Assembly: GCF_000805335.1 (NCBI RefSeq)
Contig: NZ_KN708638.1
Location: 4,910,473-4,974,472, forward strand
Origin: Streptomyces sp. CT34
Lineage (GTDB): Bacteria; Actinomycetota; Actinomycetes; Streptomycetales; Streptomycetaceae
Reading direction: 5' to 3'
Length of the DNA: 64,000 nt
Position numbers and translations under genes: made by a program. Positions 57,590-64,000 of this stretch are shown here, in pieces (position 1 is the stretch's first letter; the number at the start of each line of letters is the position of its first letter). A model generated the notes under the pieces. That model was given only the letters and a program-made list of their open reading frames with translations, made no database searches and was not told the origin of the DNA.

Positions 57590-57648
57590 GTGCCGGCGTC
57601 AGGGCAGCGCCGGCACCGACGGGCGGCGCTGGGGGGGGGTAGCGCCGC
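57590..57648. repeat. two consecutive hairpins, the second with a nine-G loop
   Basis: 10-bp stem 57590-57599 with 57609-57618; then 7-bp stem 57625-57631 with 57642-57648 whose loop is G9T. Back-up terminators or a stable 3' structure. Confidence 0.55.
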
Positions 57649-58179
57649 TGGCTTGCGGGTGGTGCGGGGTATTCCGCGCGCGAGCTGGTCGGACCAATGG
57701 CAGGTGAGGCAAAGGTCCGCACCGGACGCGGTAAGCGGTTCGTCAAGCATCGTCCTGGATGCGCCTCACCCGGCGCAACCGTTTCGACCGGATGCGGTCG
57801 GTCCCGGGCGTCCCCAGGACCGACCACCCCATCGGTGTGACCGGGCTGCTGTCCCCTGCTGACCGGCCACGGCACCGGAACGAGGTCCCACGACGCGGAC
57901 CGCTGCCAGCGGCCGGCGTCTCATCGCTCCGGCTTTCCGCCCGTGGGGCGGCGTCTACGCGTAGTCCTGCAGGCCGCGCCTGGCTGGCGTGGCACCGGGA
58001 ACAACGACCCCTCTCGGCGGCCGGTCACGCGCCGTACGGGTGAGTCGGCAACCGAACTCAGATGCGGCGGCTGCGCCCGGCGCACTCCCGTCCGGCACGC
58101 GCCGCGACCCGCCTCCCGGACGCCGTCCGCGCCCCCGCACACCGCTCGAATCCGGCCACGCCCCACGGGCGCGGCCGGT

Positions 58180-58488
58180 TCAGACCCGGCCGCGGGAGAG
58201 CTCCAGCAAGGTCATCGCCAGCGCGGTGCCCGGCTTGCCGAGCTGATCGCGGTAGTGGGCCAGGATCTCCATCTCGCGGGAGAGGTTCACCCGGCGCCCG
58301 CCGGAGGCGATCCGCTCGCGCTGGATGACCGCCGAGACGGCCATCCGTTCCTGTACGAGCCCGATGATCCGTCCGTCGAGATCGTCGATCCGGCTCCGCG
58401 CGTCGCTGATCACGCCGGCCGCCTCCGGGGTGTGCGCACCGGTGCCGGGAGCGGCCGGCGCGGTGGCGTTCGTGGTCTCGCTGCTCAT
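58180..58488 (-). CDS. chorismate mutase (AroQ, type II)
   Basis: A 102-residue AroQ-fold chorismate mutase, converting chorismate to prephenate for phenylalanine and tyrosine. Helix 1 motif SRIDDLDGRIIGLVQERMAV, then RERIASGGRRVNLSREMEILAHYRD; the catalytic Arg/Lys-type positions are in RIDDLD, RIASGGRRV and the C-terminal LLELSRGR. ATG at 58488, GGAG nine bases upstream. It has a 130-nt leader with a peptide and hairpin (see the leader entries) and is divergent from guaA. Confidence 0.92.
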   Translation of the reverse strand: MSSETTNATAPAAPGTGAHTPEAAGVISDARSRIDDLDGRIIGLVQERMAVSAVIQRERIASGGRRVNLSREMEILAHYRDQLGKPGTALAMTLLELSRGRV

Positions 58489-58560
58489 TTTCCGTGTCTC
58501 CTGAGGTCGGGGGTGGAGAGCCCCGGGAGCTCCGGGCGGTGGGCGGTCCCGGACACGGAC

Positions 58561-58593
58561 AGGCGCCCCGGACCGTTGCGGCCCGGGGCGCCT
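58561..58593 (-). terminator. attenuator hairpin upstream of chorismate mutase
   Basis: Perfect 11-bp stem (58561-58571 with 58583-58593) in the 5' leader, 22 bp after the leader-peptide stop. Its loop-proximal CGGGCCG can pair with CGGCCCG in the leader-peptide codons, giving a possible antiterminator. No T-run follows. Confidence 0.55.
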
Positions 58594-58615
58594 GGGGAAG
58601 TCGCTTGTCAGTCGA

Positions 58616-58687
58616 TCAAGCAGCACGACCATGGCAGCCGGACGGGCCGGTGCCATAGGTAAAGACGAAGGTCAGCTGCTGGGACAT
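58616..58687 (-). CDS. leader peptide MSQQLTFVFTYG..., aromatic-rich (too short for standard gene calling)
   Basis: A 23-residue peptide, ATG 58687 to TGA 58616: MSQQLTFVFTYGTGPSGCHG then RAA. It has Phe-Val-Phe-Thr-Tyr in a row, the control codons expected for feedback by phenylalanine/tyrosine on chorismate mutase. It lies directly upstream, followed by a strong hairpin. Ribosome site weak (GAGCGCC), perhaps because transcription starts a few bases before the ATG. Attenuation of aromatic genes by leader peptides is established (for example trp in Streptomyces); this particular one is inferred. Confidence 0.6.
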   Translation of the reverse strand: MSQQLTFVFTYGTGPSGCHGRAA

Positions 58688-58694
58688 GGCGCTC

Positions 58695-58724
58695 AGTATG
58701 AGCCCGTTAGAATCGAAAGTCCAA
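58695..58724 (-). promoter_or_regulatory. promoter of the leader peptide and chorismate mutase
   Basis: TTGGAC (58719-58724) and CATACT (58695-58700) on the minus strand, 18 bp apart. Start of transcription would be within a few bases of the leader ATG. Confidence 0.5.
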
Positions 58725-58756
58725 CCCCTGCTCCACACCGCCGGAAGGCCGCCGAA

Positions 58757-60343
58757 GTGCCATCAGCGCCCCCTGCCGCTGCCCCGGACGTCGTCCTCGT
58801 GGTCGACTTCGGCGCACAGTACGCCCAGCTCATCGCCCGTCGGGTCCGCGAGGCCCGGGTCTACAGCGAGATCGTGCCGTCCACCATGCCGGTGGCCGAA
58901 ATGCTCGCCAAGAACCCGAAGGCGATCATCCTCTCCGGCGGTCCCTCGTCGGTGTACGCCGAAGACGCTCCCAGCCTGGACCGCTCGCTCTTCGAGGCCG
59001 GCGTCCCGGTCTTCGGGATGTGCTACGGCTTCCAGCTCATGGCCACCACCCTCGGCGGCACGGTCGACAACACCGGCGCCCGTGAGTACGGCCGCACCCC
59101 GCTGACCGTCACCAAGCCCTCCTCGACCCTCTTCGAGGGCACCCCGGCCGAGCAGTCCGTCTGGATGTCGCACGGCGACGCCTGCTCCGCCGCCCCCGAG
59201 GGCTTCACGGTCACCGCGTCCACCGACGTCGTCCCGGTCGCCGCCTTCGAGAACGACGAGAAGAAGCTCTACGGCGTCCAGTACCACCCAGAGGTGCTGC
59301 ACTCCACGCACGGCCAGCAGGTCCTGGAGCACTTCCTCTACCGCGGCGCGGGCATCGAGCCGAGCTGGACCACCCACAGCGTGGTCGAGGAGCAGGTCGC
59401 CGCGATCCGCGCCCAGGTCGGCACCAAGCGCGCGATCTGCGGGCTGTCCGGCGGCGTGGACTCCGCGGTGGCCGCGGCCCTCGTCCAGCGGGCCATCGGC
59501 GACCAGCTGACCTGCGTCTACGTCGACCACGGCCTGATGCGCAAGGGCGAGTCCGAGCAGGTCGAGAAGGACTTCGTGGCCGCCACCGGCGTCCAGCTGA
59601 AGGTCGTCGACGCCCAGGAGCGCTTCCTGAACGCGCTGGCCGGGGTCAGCGACCCCGAGCAGAAGCGGAAGATCATCGGCCGGGAGTTCATCCGCGTCTT
59701 CGAGCAGGCGCAGGCCGAGCTGGTCGCCGAGGCGGGCGCCGAGGGCGAGGAAGTGGCCTTCCTGGTCCAGGGCACGCTCTACCCGGACATCGTCGAGTCC
59801 GGCGGCGGCACCGGCACCGCGAACATCAAGTCGCACCACAACGTCGGCGGACTGCCCGAGGACATCGAGTTCGAGCTCGTCGAGCCGCTGCGCCAGCTGT
59901 TCAAGGACGAGGTCCGGATGGTCGGCACCGAGCTGGGCCTCCCGGACGAGATCGTCCAGCGCCAGCCGTTCCCCGGCCCGGGCCTCGGTATCCGCATCGT
60001 CGGCGAGGTCACCAAGGACCGCCTCGACCTGCTGCGCGAGGCCGACGCGATCGCCCGCGAGGAGCTGACCGCGGCCGGCCTGGACCGCGAGATCTGGCAG
60101 TGCCCGGTGGTCCTGCTCGCCGACGTCCGCTCGGTCGGCGTCCAGGGCGACGGCCGCACGTACGGCCACCCGGTCGTGCTCCGCCCGGTCTCCTCCGAGG
60201 ACGCCATGACCGCGGACTGGACCCGGATGCCCTACGACGTCCTGGCCCGGATCTCGACCCGGATCACCAACGAGGTCGCGGACGTCAACCGCGTCGTCCT
60301 GGACGTCACCAGCAAGCCCCCGGGCACCATCGAGTGGGAGTGA
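58757..60343 (+). CDS. guaA: GMP synthase (glutamine-hydrolysing)
   Basis: GuaA aminates XMP to GMP. 528 residues: class I glutamine amidotransferase (about 10-205; Cys in VFGMCYGFQL, His in YGVQYHPEV), ATP-pyrophosphatase domain (PP-loop GLSGGVDSAVAAAL, about residue 235), and the dimerisation domain ending PPGTIEWE, the canonical GuaA C-terminus. GTG at 58757 with GGAAGG eight bases upstream; the open frame before it codes for no similarity. It is divergent from chorismate mutase and followed by a long terminator. Confidence 0.98.
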   Translation: MPSAPPAAAPDVVLVVDFGAQYAQLIARRVREARVYSEIVPSTMPVAEMLAKNPKAIILSGGPSSVYAEDAPSLDRSLFEAGVPVFGMCYGFQLMATTLGGTVDNTGAREYGRTPLTVTKPSSTLFEGTPAEQSVWMSHGDACSAAPEGFTVTASTDVVPVAAFENDEKKLYGVQYHPEVLHSTHGQQVLEHFLYRGAGIEPSWTTHSVVEEQVAAIRAQVGTKRAICGLSGGVDSAVAAALVQRAIGDQLTCVYVDHGLMRKGESEQVEKDFVAATGVQLKVVDAQERFLNALAGVSDPEQKRKIIGREFIRVFEQAQAELVAEAGAEGEEVAFLVQGTLYPDIVESGGGTGTANIKSHHNVGGLPEDIEFELVEPLRQLFKDEVRMVGTELGLPDEIVQRQPFPGPGLGIRIVGEVTKDRLDLLREADAIAREELTAAGLDREIWQCPVVLLADVRSVGVQGDGRTYGHPVVLRPVSSEDAMTADWTRMPYDVLARISTRITNEVADVNRVVLDVTSKPPGTIEWE

Positions 60344-60368
60344 CCGTTCAAGGCTCTCCCCCGAGATG

Positions 60369-60412
60369 AACGAAACGCCGTCGCTCACTCGTTGAGTGGC
60401 GGCGTTGTCGTT
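60369..60412 (+). terminator. guaA terminator
   Basis: Long stem with one bulge: AACGA...ACGCCG against CGGCGTT...TCGTT (60369-60386 with 60394-60412), 26 bp after the guaA stop, followed by a short T-run. Confidence 0.7.
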
Positions 60413-60638
60413 TCCCCGTCGGTGCCGCCGTGGACCGGCTGATCGCCTCCGCGGTGGCCCGCGGCGACGCGGCCTGGACCACTCGGCGCGGCTGCGGGGC
60501 GGGCAGCTGCTGAGCGGGTACGGCCAGGGAGAGAGCGCCCGTCCCACGAGGTTCTGCCCGGCCCTGGCCTCCGCGGGAACCGGAGGGTAGCTTCCGCCCG
60601 AGCGCTGTGAGCCGTACGCGCCCAGGAGGAGAACCGCG

Positions 60639-61424
60639 ATGCCCGAGCCGACGCCGATACCCACCGAGCAGCTGCAGTTCGCCATGCCGCCGACGCACCA
60701 GAGCGTCGAGGAGGAGCGGAGATACCGCAGGGAACGCCTGGTGGCGGCGGTGCGCCTCTTCGGGCGCCTGGGCTTCGAAGAGGGCGTCACGGGCCATATC
60801 ACCGCGCGTGACCCGGAGTTCACCGACTGCTTCTGGGTCAACCCCTTCGGGATGCCGTTCTCCCTCCTGACGCTGAGCGATCTGATCCTGGTCAACCTCG
60901 ACGGGCAGGTCGTCGAGGGCCGCCACCACGTCAACCAGGCGGCGTTCTCGATCCACGCGCAGATCCACCGGGCCCGCCCGGACGTCGTGGCCGCCGCGCA
61001 CAGCCACTCCACGTACGGCCGGGCGCTCGCCGCCCTCGGTGAGCTGCTGGACCCGATCACCCAGGACGTCTGCGCGTTCTACGAGGCGCACGCCCTCTAC
61101 GACGCGTACAGCGGCGTCGTCGTGGACGAGGAGGAGAGCCGCCGGATCGCCGCCGCGCTCGGCCCGCACAAGGCCGTGATCCTGCGCAACCGCGGGCTGT
61201 TGACGGTGGGCGACTCGGTCGACGCGGCGGCCTGGTGGTTCCTCACGATGGAGCGGTCCTGCCAGGTGCAGCTGACGGCGAAGGCGGCCGGAAAGCCGGT
61301 ACTGATCGGCCATCACGACGCCGTCCGCACGCGGGAGCAGCTGGGCAGCGACCTGGTCGCCTGGATCAACTACCAGCCGCTGTACCGGCAGATGGCGCGC
61401 AGCGAGCCGGACATGTTCGCCTAG
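60639..61424 (+). CDS. class II aldolase/adducin-family protein with an altered zinc ligand
   Basis: A 261-residue class II aldolase/adducin fold protein, the family of fuculose- and ribulose-phosphate aldolases and epimerases. The first two zinc His are in AAAHSHSTYGRAL (121, 123). The third, normally in NHG, is missing: the segment reads ILRNRGLLTVG, with Arg at 185 (codon CGC, 61191-61193). Enzyme activity of the classical type is doubtful; a decarboxylase- or binding-type role is possible. ATG 60639 with GGAGGAG upstream. It is alone between guaA and the next, convergent gene. Confidence 0.85.
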   Translation: MPEPTPIPTEQLQFAMPPTHQSVEEERRYRRERLVAAVRLFGRLGFEEGVTGHITARDPEFTDCFWVNPFGMPFSLLTLSDLILVNLDGQVVEGRHHVNQAAFSIHAQIHRARPDVVAAAHSHSTYGRALAALGELLDPITQDVCAFYEAHALYDAYSGVVVDEEESRRIAAALGPHKAVILRNRGLLTVGDSVDAAAWWFLTMERSCQVQLTAKAAGKPVLIGHHDAVRTREQLGSDLVAWINYQPLYRQMARSEPDMFA

Positions 61425-61432
61425 GAGCCGGA

Positions 61433-61459
61433 GGGCGGCGCCCCGGTGAGGCGCCGCCC
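61433..61459. terminator. terminator between the aldolase-like and DUF4239 genes
   Basis: Perfect 10-bp stem 61433-61442 with 61450-61459, 7-nt loop, between two convergent stop codons. Confidence 0.75.
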
Positions 61460-61465
61460 CGCGCC

Positions 61466-62224
61466 TCACACGTGCGGGAACAGCGCGAAGAAGGGGTCGG
61501 CGGCGGTGGCGAGACCGCGGCTGAACGGCGCGTCGAAGTCCCACACCAGGAACAGCAGGAAGGCGATCAGCGCACTGAAGACGCCGGCCATCAGCAACTC
61601 CCGTGCCGAGCGCCGGATCTGGAGCGTGAACATCACGCCGATGGAGATCACGCCCCCGGCGATCAGTCCGAACCACACCACACCCGGGAGCGTCGGATCG
61701 GCCGCGTCGGCGCGGGCACTGCGCGCCCCGTCCGCCACCCCGACCTGGTCGACGACGGGCTGGTAGGACTCCCGCTCGTAGTCGTCGCGCGGGTGGTAGC
61801 CGATGACGTCGGCCCGCACCTTGTCCAGCAGGTCCGCGCCGTGCTGCGTCAGCTCGCCGCGGTCGGCCATCACCCGCCATTCCTTGTGGACGACGTGGCC
61901 GACATAGGAGTTGACGTCGGCGCGGATCCGGTCCCGTACGGGCGCCGGCCAGGCCTGCACCCGCTCGCTGACCTCGTGCAGCGCCTGGGCCTCGGTCCGC
62001 ACGGTGTCCTCGGCCGAGCTCTTGGCCTCCCAGACACCGGCGATGGCGAGGCCCAGCACGATCGCGTAGACCACCCCCACCATCATCGTCATGTACTCGA
62101 TGACATCGGGCGTTTCGGTCGGGTCGTCGTCCTCGCCGACCCGGCGCTCCTTGAGGACGGTGATGGCCAGGACGACGCCGCAGACCGCGGCCATGGCGAT
62201 GGTCAGCACCAGCCATTGCGACAT
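61466..62224 (-). CDS. DUF4239-type membrane protein
   Basis: A 252-residue protein with two N-terminal helices (about 5-22, 45-65) and two C-terminal helices (about 180-235), and a 110-residue helical cytoplasmic or extracytoplasmic region between, the layout of DUF4239 (bestrophin-like) proteins. ATG at 62224; the GAGGAGGT ribosome site lies across the stop of the upstream gene, so the two are translated together. Function unknown; an anion channel role has been suggested for the fold only. Confidence 0.75.
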   Translation of the reverse strand: MSQWLVLTIAMAAVCGVVLAITVLKERRVGEDDDPTETPDVIEYMTMMVGVVYAIVLGLAIAGVWEAKSSAEDTVRTEAQALHEVSERVQAWPAPVRDRIRADVNSYVGHVVHKEWRVMADRGELTQHGADLLDKVRADVIGYHPRDDYERESYQPVVDQVGVADGARSARADAADPTLPGVVWFGLIAGGVISIGVMFTLQIRRSARELLMAGVFSALIAFLLFLVWDFDAPFSRGLATAADPFFALFPHV

Positions 62225-62233
62225 GGAGACCTC

Positions 62234-62881
62234 CTACGAGGAACCGCGCCCGGCGGAACGGGACGCGGCGCGCGAACGGGGACGGAGGGCGGCGGCGGCC
62301 AGCAGCGCCGGCGTGGTGACCAGCAGCGTCCTGGTCACCACGGAGTGCCCGTGGTGCGGTTGGTGGTGTACCGGCGTGTAACGGGGCGGCCGGGCGGGGG
62401 TGGAGGCCGTCAGGTGCCGGGCCGGGGTCGGCGTGGCCGGCGGCGGTTCCGTGGGGGCGGGGCGGTGGTACGGAGGTGGCGGCGCCGGCCGCGGCGTGGC
62501 CGGGGGCGCCGGAGTGCGCAGCGGGCGGGGAGCCGCGGCGCGGCTGGGCGTCGGGGACGGGGCGGGTGTGAACGTCGGGGTGGGCCGGGGCCCGGGCGTC
62601 GACTTGGTGCAGGGGATGTGCCAGCCGGGCGGCACGGGGAAATCGGTCGGAAACCGGATCGGCGGCGCGGTCCCGGCGAACGCGCAGTTGTCCCCCGGTG
62701 GTTGACGGACCGGTCCCGGACGGGCCGCGGCAGCGGGCGCCGTCCCGAGGGCCAGCACCGCGGTGAGCCCGCCGACCGTGGCAAGGCCGGTGAGCAGCAC
62801 CCCGGCCCACAGGAGCAGCCGCTTCGACCCCGCCCTTCCGCCACGACGACCGGTACAGCCCCCCGTACCCGCTTCGTTCAC
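62234..62881 (-). CDS. Pro/Thr-rich secreted or membrane-anchored protein
   Basis: A 215-residue protein: a signal/anchor helix (about 20-45, KRLLLWAGVLLTGLATVGGL), a short Cys-containing segment (DNCAFAGT, WHIPCTKS), a 95-residue Pro/Thr/Ala-rich region and a C-terminal hydrophobic segment with Arg residues (TRTLLVTTPALLAAAALRPRS), a sortase-like or anchor arrangement without LPxTG. GTG 62881 is a guess; the frame starts at 62938 and no start has a good ribosome site. First gene of a two-gene unit with the DUF4239 gene. Confidence 0.55.
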   Translation of the reverse strand: MNEAGTGGCTGRRGGRAGSKRLLLWAGVLLTGLATVGGLTAVLALGTAPAAAARPGPVRQPPGDNCAFAGTAPPIRFPTDFPVPPGWHIPCTKSTPGPRPTPTFTPAPSPTPSRAAAPRPLRTPAPPATPRPAPPPPYHRPAPTEPPPATPTPARHLTASTPARPPRYTPVHHQPHHGHSVVTRTLLVTTPALLAAAALRPRSRAASRSAGRGSS

Positions 62882-63175
62882 TGTGTCGGTTTCGTGAGAT
62901 TCGTATATCTCGCGCACGGCGGGAAGTTTGCGCAGCACCAGGGCCTACCAGCCGTCGACCGACGCCGATTCGCCCGAATGAGGGAAGCGCAGGGAATGCG
63001 CGTCCGGGCGGGCCCCGGACCCCGTGTGCCGCTGAACTTGCCGTTGTACGTCAACCCGCCGCCGCCCTCCGTACCGTCCGTCACCTGGACGATGAGGGGC
63101 CGGACCCGGTAACTGAGGCACAATTCGCCATCGAGGAAGAGAAGTTGGGACGAGCGGCGGCGGGGCGGTACGGAC

Positions 63176-64000
63176 GTGTCGGTGGATTCGGCGAGCAGGG
63201 TGGCCGGAAGGGGCGAGCCGCGAGGTGACGGCGGTGTGTGCCGGTGCGGACGGTGCCCGCACGGCGCCCGTGAGGGGCACCGGCAGGCGGTCACCGCCTT
63301 TGCCGCGCTCCGCGAGGACTTCGCCGCCGGGCGCGGGGTACCGGCCGGACTGGCGCACTCCGCCGGCGCCGCCCGGCAGTGGGTATCGGACGAACTGACC
63401 CTGTCGGCCCGCGCGTTGGCCGAGCGCGCCGCGGCCGAGGGAGCCGCCTGGCCGGCGGCCGTCCAGGCGCGCACCCTGATGGCCGTGTGGGTCGCCGTGG
63501 TGGCCCTGCTGCTCGGACAGGCACTGACCGCCATCGGGACGGGCTGGACGGTGACCCGGACGGCCGGACTGACCGCGGCAGTGGTACTCGCGCTCGGGGC
63601 GACCGTCGCGGCCTGGCGGCACCGCGCGCACGGCGGCGCGCTGGCACCGGTGATCGGCGAGGACCGCCGGTTCTCCACCTCTCGTGCGGTCGCCGCCGGG
63701 TGGGTACTGGTGGTGCTGTACGCCGTACTGATGCTCGCCGTCCAGCTCGCCGCGGCATCCGGTCCGCACCATCGGCACCGCCTCCTCTCCGGCCTCGAAC
63801 TCGGCTCGTCCGGCGGACTGTTGGCCCTGCTCGCCGTCGGGTGCGGGGTGGCGGTGCTGGCGTACGGCATGACCGCCGGGCGGATCCGCTCCGGACGCGT
63901 ACAGAAGGTGCCGGCCGAGCGCCCGCGGGCCGTGGACCTGCTGGCGGACGACGCCGGGCGCGGCAGCCTCACCGACGCGCAGTACGCGCTGGTGAACGCG
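63176..64000 (+). CDS. membrane protein, partial (cut by the window edge)
   Basis: An open frame of 275 codons without a stop, from GTG 63176 to the window end. It starts with a Cys/Gly-rich segment (VCRCGRCPHG, about residues 21-30), then a helical soluble part, then four predicted membrane helices (about 105-125, 130-150, 182-200, 225-245) and a cytoplasmic tail. No family recognised. The four close Cys in the N-terminal CRCGRCPHG may bind a metal. Ribosome site weak (GGGGC); start uncertain. The 294-bp gap on its left holds only its presumed promoter. Confidence 0.6.
   Translation, partial: MSVDSASRVAGRGEPRGDGGVCRCGRCPHGAREGHRQAVTAFAALREDFAAGRGVPAGLAHSAGAARQWVSDELTLSARALAERAAAEGAAWPAAVQARTLMAVWVAVVALLLGQALTAIGTGWTVTRTAGLTAAVVLALGATVAAWRHRAHGGALAPVIGEDRRFSTSRAVAAGWVLVVLYAVLMLAVQLAAASGPHHRHRLLSGLELGSSGGLLALLAVGCGVAVLAYGMTAGRIRSGRVQKVPAERPRAVDLLADDAGRGSLTDAQYALVNA

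Larger units (their letters stand above)
57504..58179. other. 676-bp gap after the GMC oxidoreductase, several hairpins
   Basis: Holds the oxidoreductase terminator, two further tight hairpins (57590-57648) and a 9-bp stem at 57796-57825. The remainder up to the chorismate mutase stop shows no reading frame that I trust. Confidence 0.5.

Noticed and set aside
58140..58200. tRNA-like GTTCAGACCC/CTCGAATCC motifs
   Set aside because: No acceptor or anticodon stems can be built; they fall in or next to the chorismate mutase 3' end.

Overview
High-GC DNA with Streptomyces-style codon use, many GTG/TTG starts, ATGA/TTGA-type stop-start overlaps and typical Streptomyces families: an XRE/DUF397 pair, a DmdR-type iron regulator, an ECF sigma factor with a zinc anti-sigma factor, a PASTA-less Ser/Thr kinase and F420-linked enzymes. 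The content is mostly core chromosome (serC, pdxH, purU, guaA, chorismate mutase). From memory, unchecked, the order from serC to purU resembles the S. coelicolor SCO4366-SCO4403 region. I see no CRISPR array, tRNA, rRNA, prophage, complete insertion sequence or large biosynthetic cluster.

Layout. 0-9 kb: aldo/keto reductase, SGNH hydrolase, F420/FMN-type oxidoreductase, serC, a large FAD/Fe-S oxidoreductase, and a divergent LysR-EamA exporter pair. 9-12 kb: an accessory island with a papain-like cysteine protease homologue, two small proteins, an XRE regulator and a DUF397 protein with a duplicated core motif. 12-21 kb: a catabolic acyl-CoA operon (TIGR03084 protein, AtuA-like protein, biotin-dependent carboxylase beta and alpha, acyl-CoA dehydrogenase, a C-terminal remnant of an acyl-CoA ligase, enoyl-CoA hydratase, TetR). 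21-21.6 kb: a gene-free element with 26-bp inverted ends and two covarying 17-bp hairpins. 21.6-29 kb: citrate synthase 2, pdxH, a short transcript candidate, PAS/GAF sensor, SIS protein, DmdR regulator, and an alpha/beta hydrolase lacking its nucleophile serine. 29-37.5 kb: a lipoprotein, two paralogous membrane proteins with a shared Cys/His motif, an ABC exporter pair and a prim-pol-like protein. 37.5-44.5 kb: HTH/TPR regulator, Pro/Gln-rich membrane protein, orphan solute-binding lipoprotein, SCO4402-like protein, purU. 44.6-49.7 kb: signalling block (sigma/anti-sigma, STAS protein, two-component system). 50-57.5 kb: membrane protein, Ser/Thr kinase, aldehyde dehydrogenase, GMC oxidoreductase. 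58-64 kb: chorismate mutase with a probable aromatic-amino-acid leader peptide and attenuator, divergent guaA, class II aldolase-like protein, and membrane proteins, the last cut by the window edge.

Working together: the 12-21 kb genes would activate, dehydrogenate, carboxylate and hydrate a branched or methyl-branched acyl-CoA under TetR control. The regulatory genes at 37-53 kb look like separate sensing modules. The least explained items are the hairpin element at 20991-21628, the short transcript near 24.1 kb, the paralogous membrane pair at 30.2-33.8 kb and the chorismate mutase leader. All functional calls rest on motif reading alone; no search was run.
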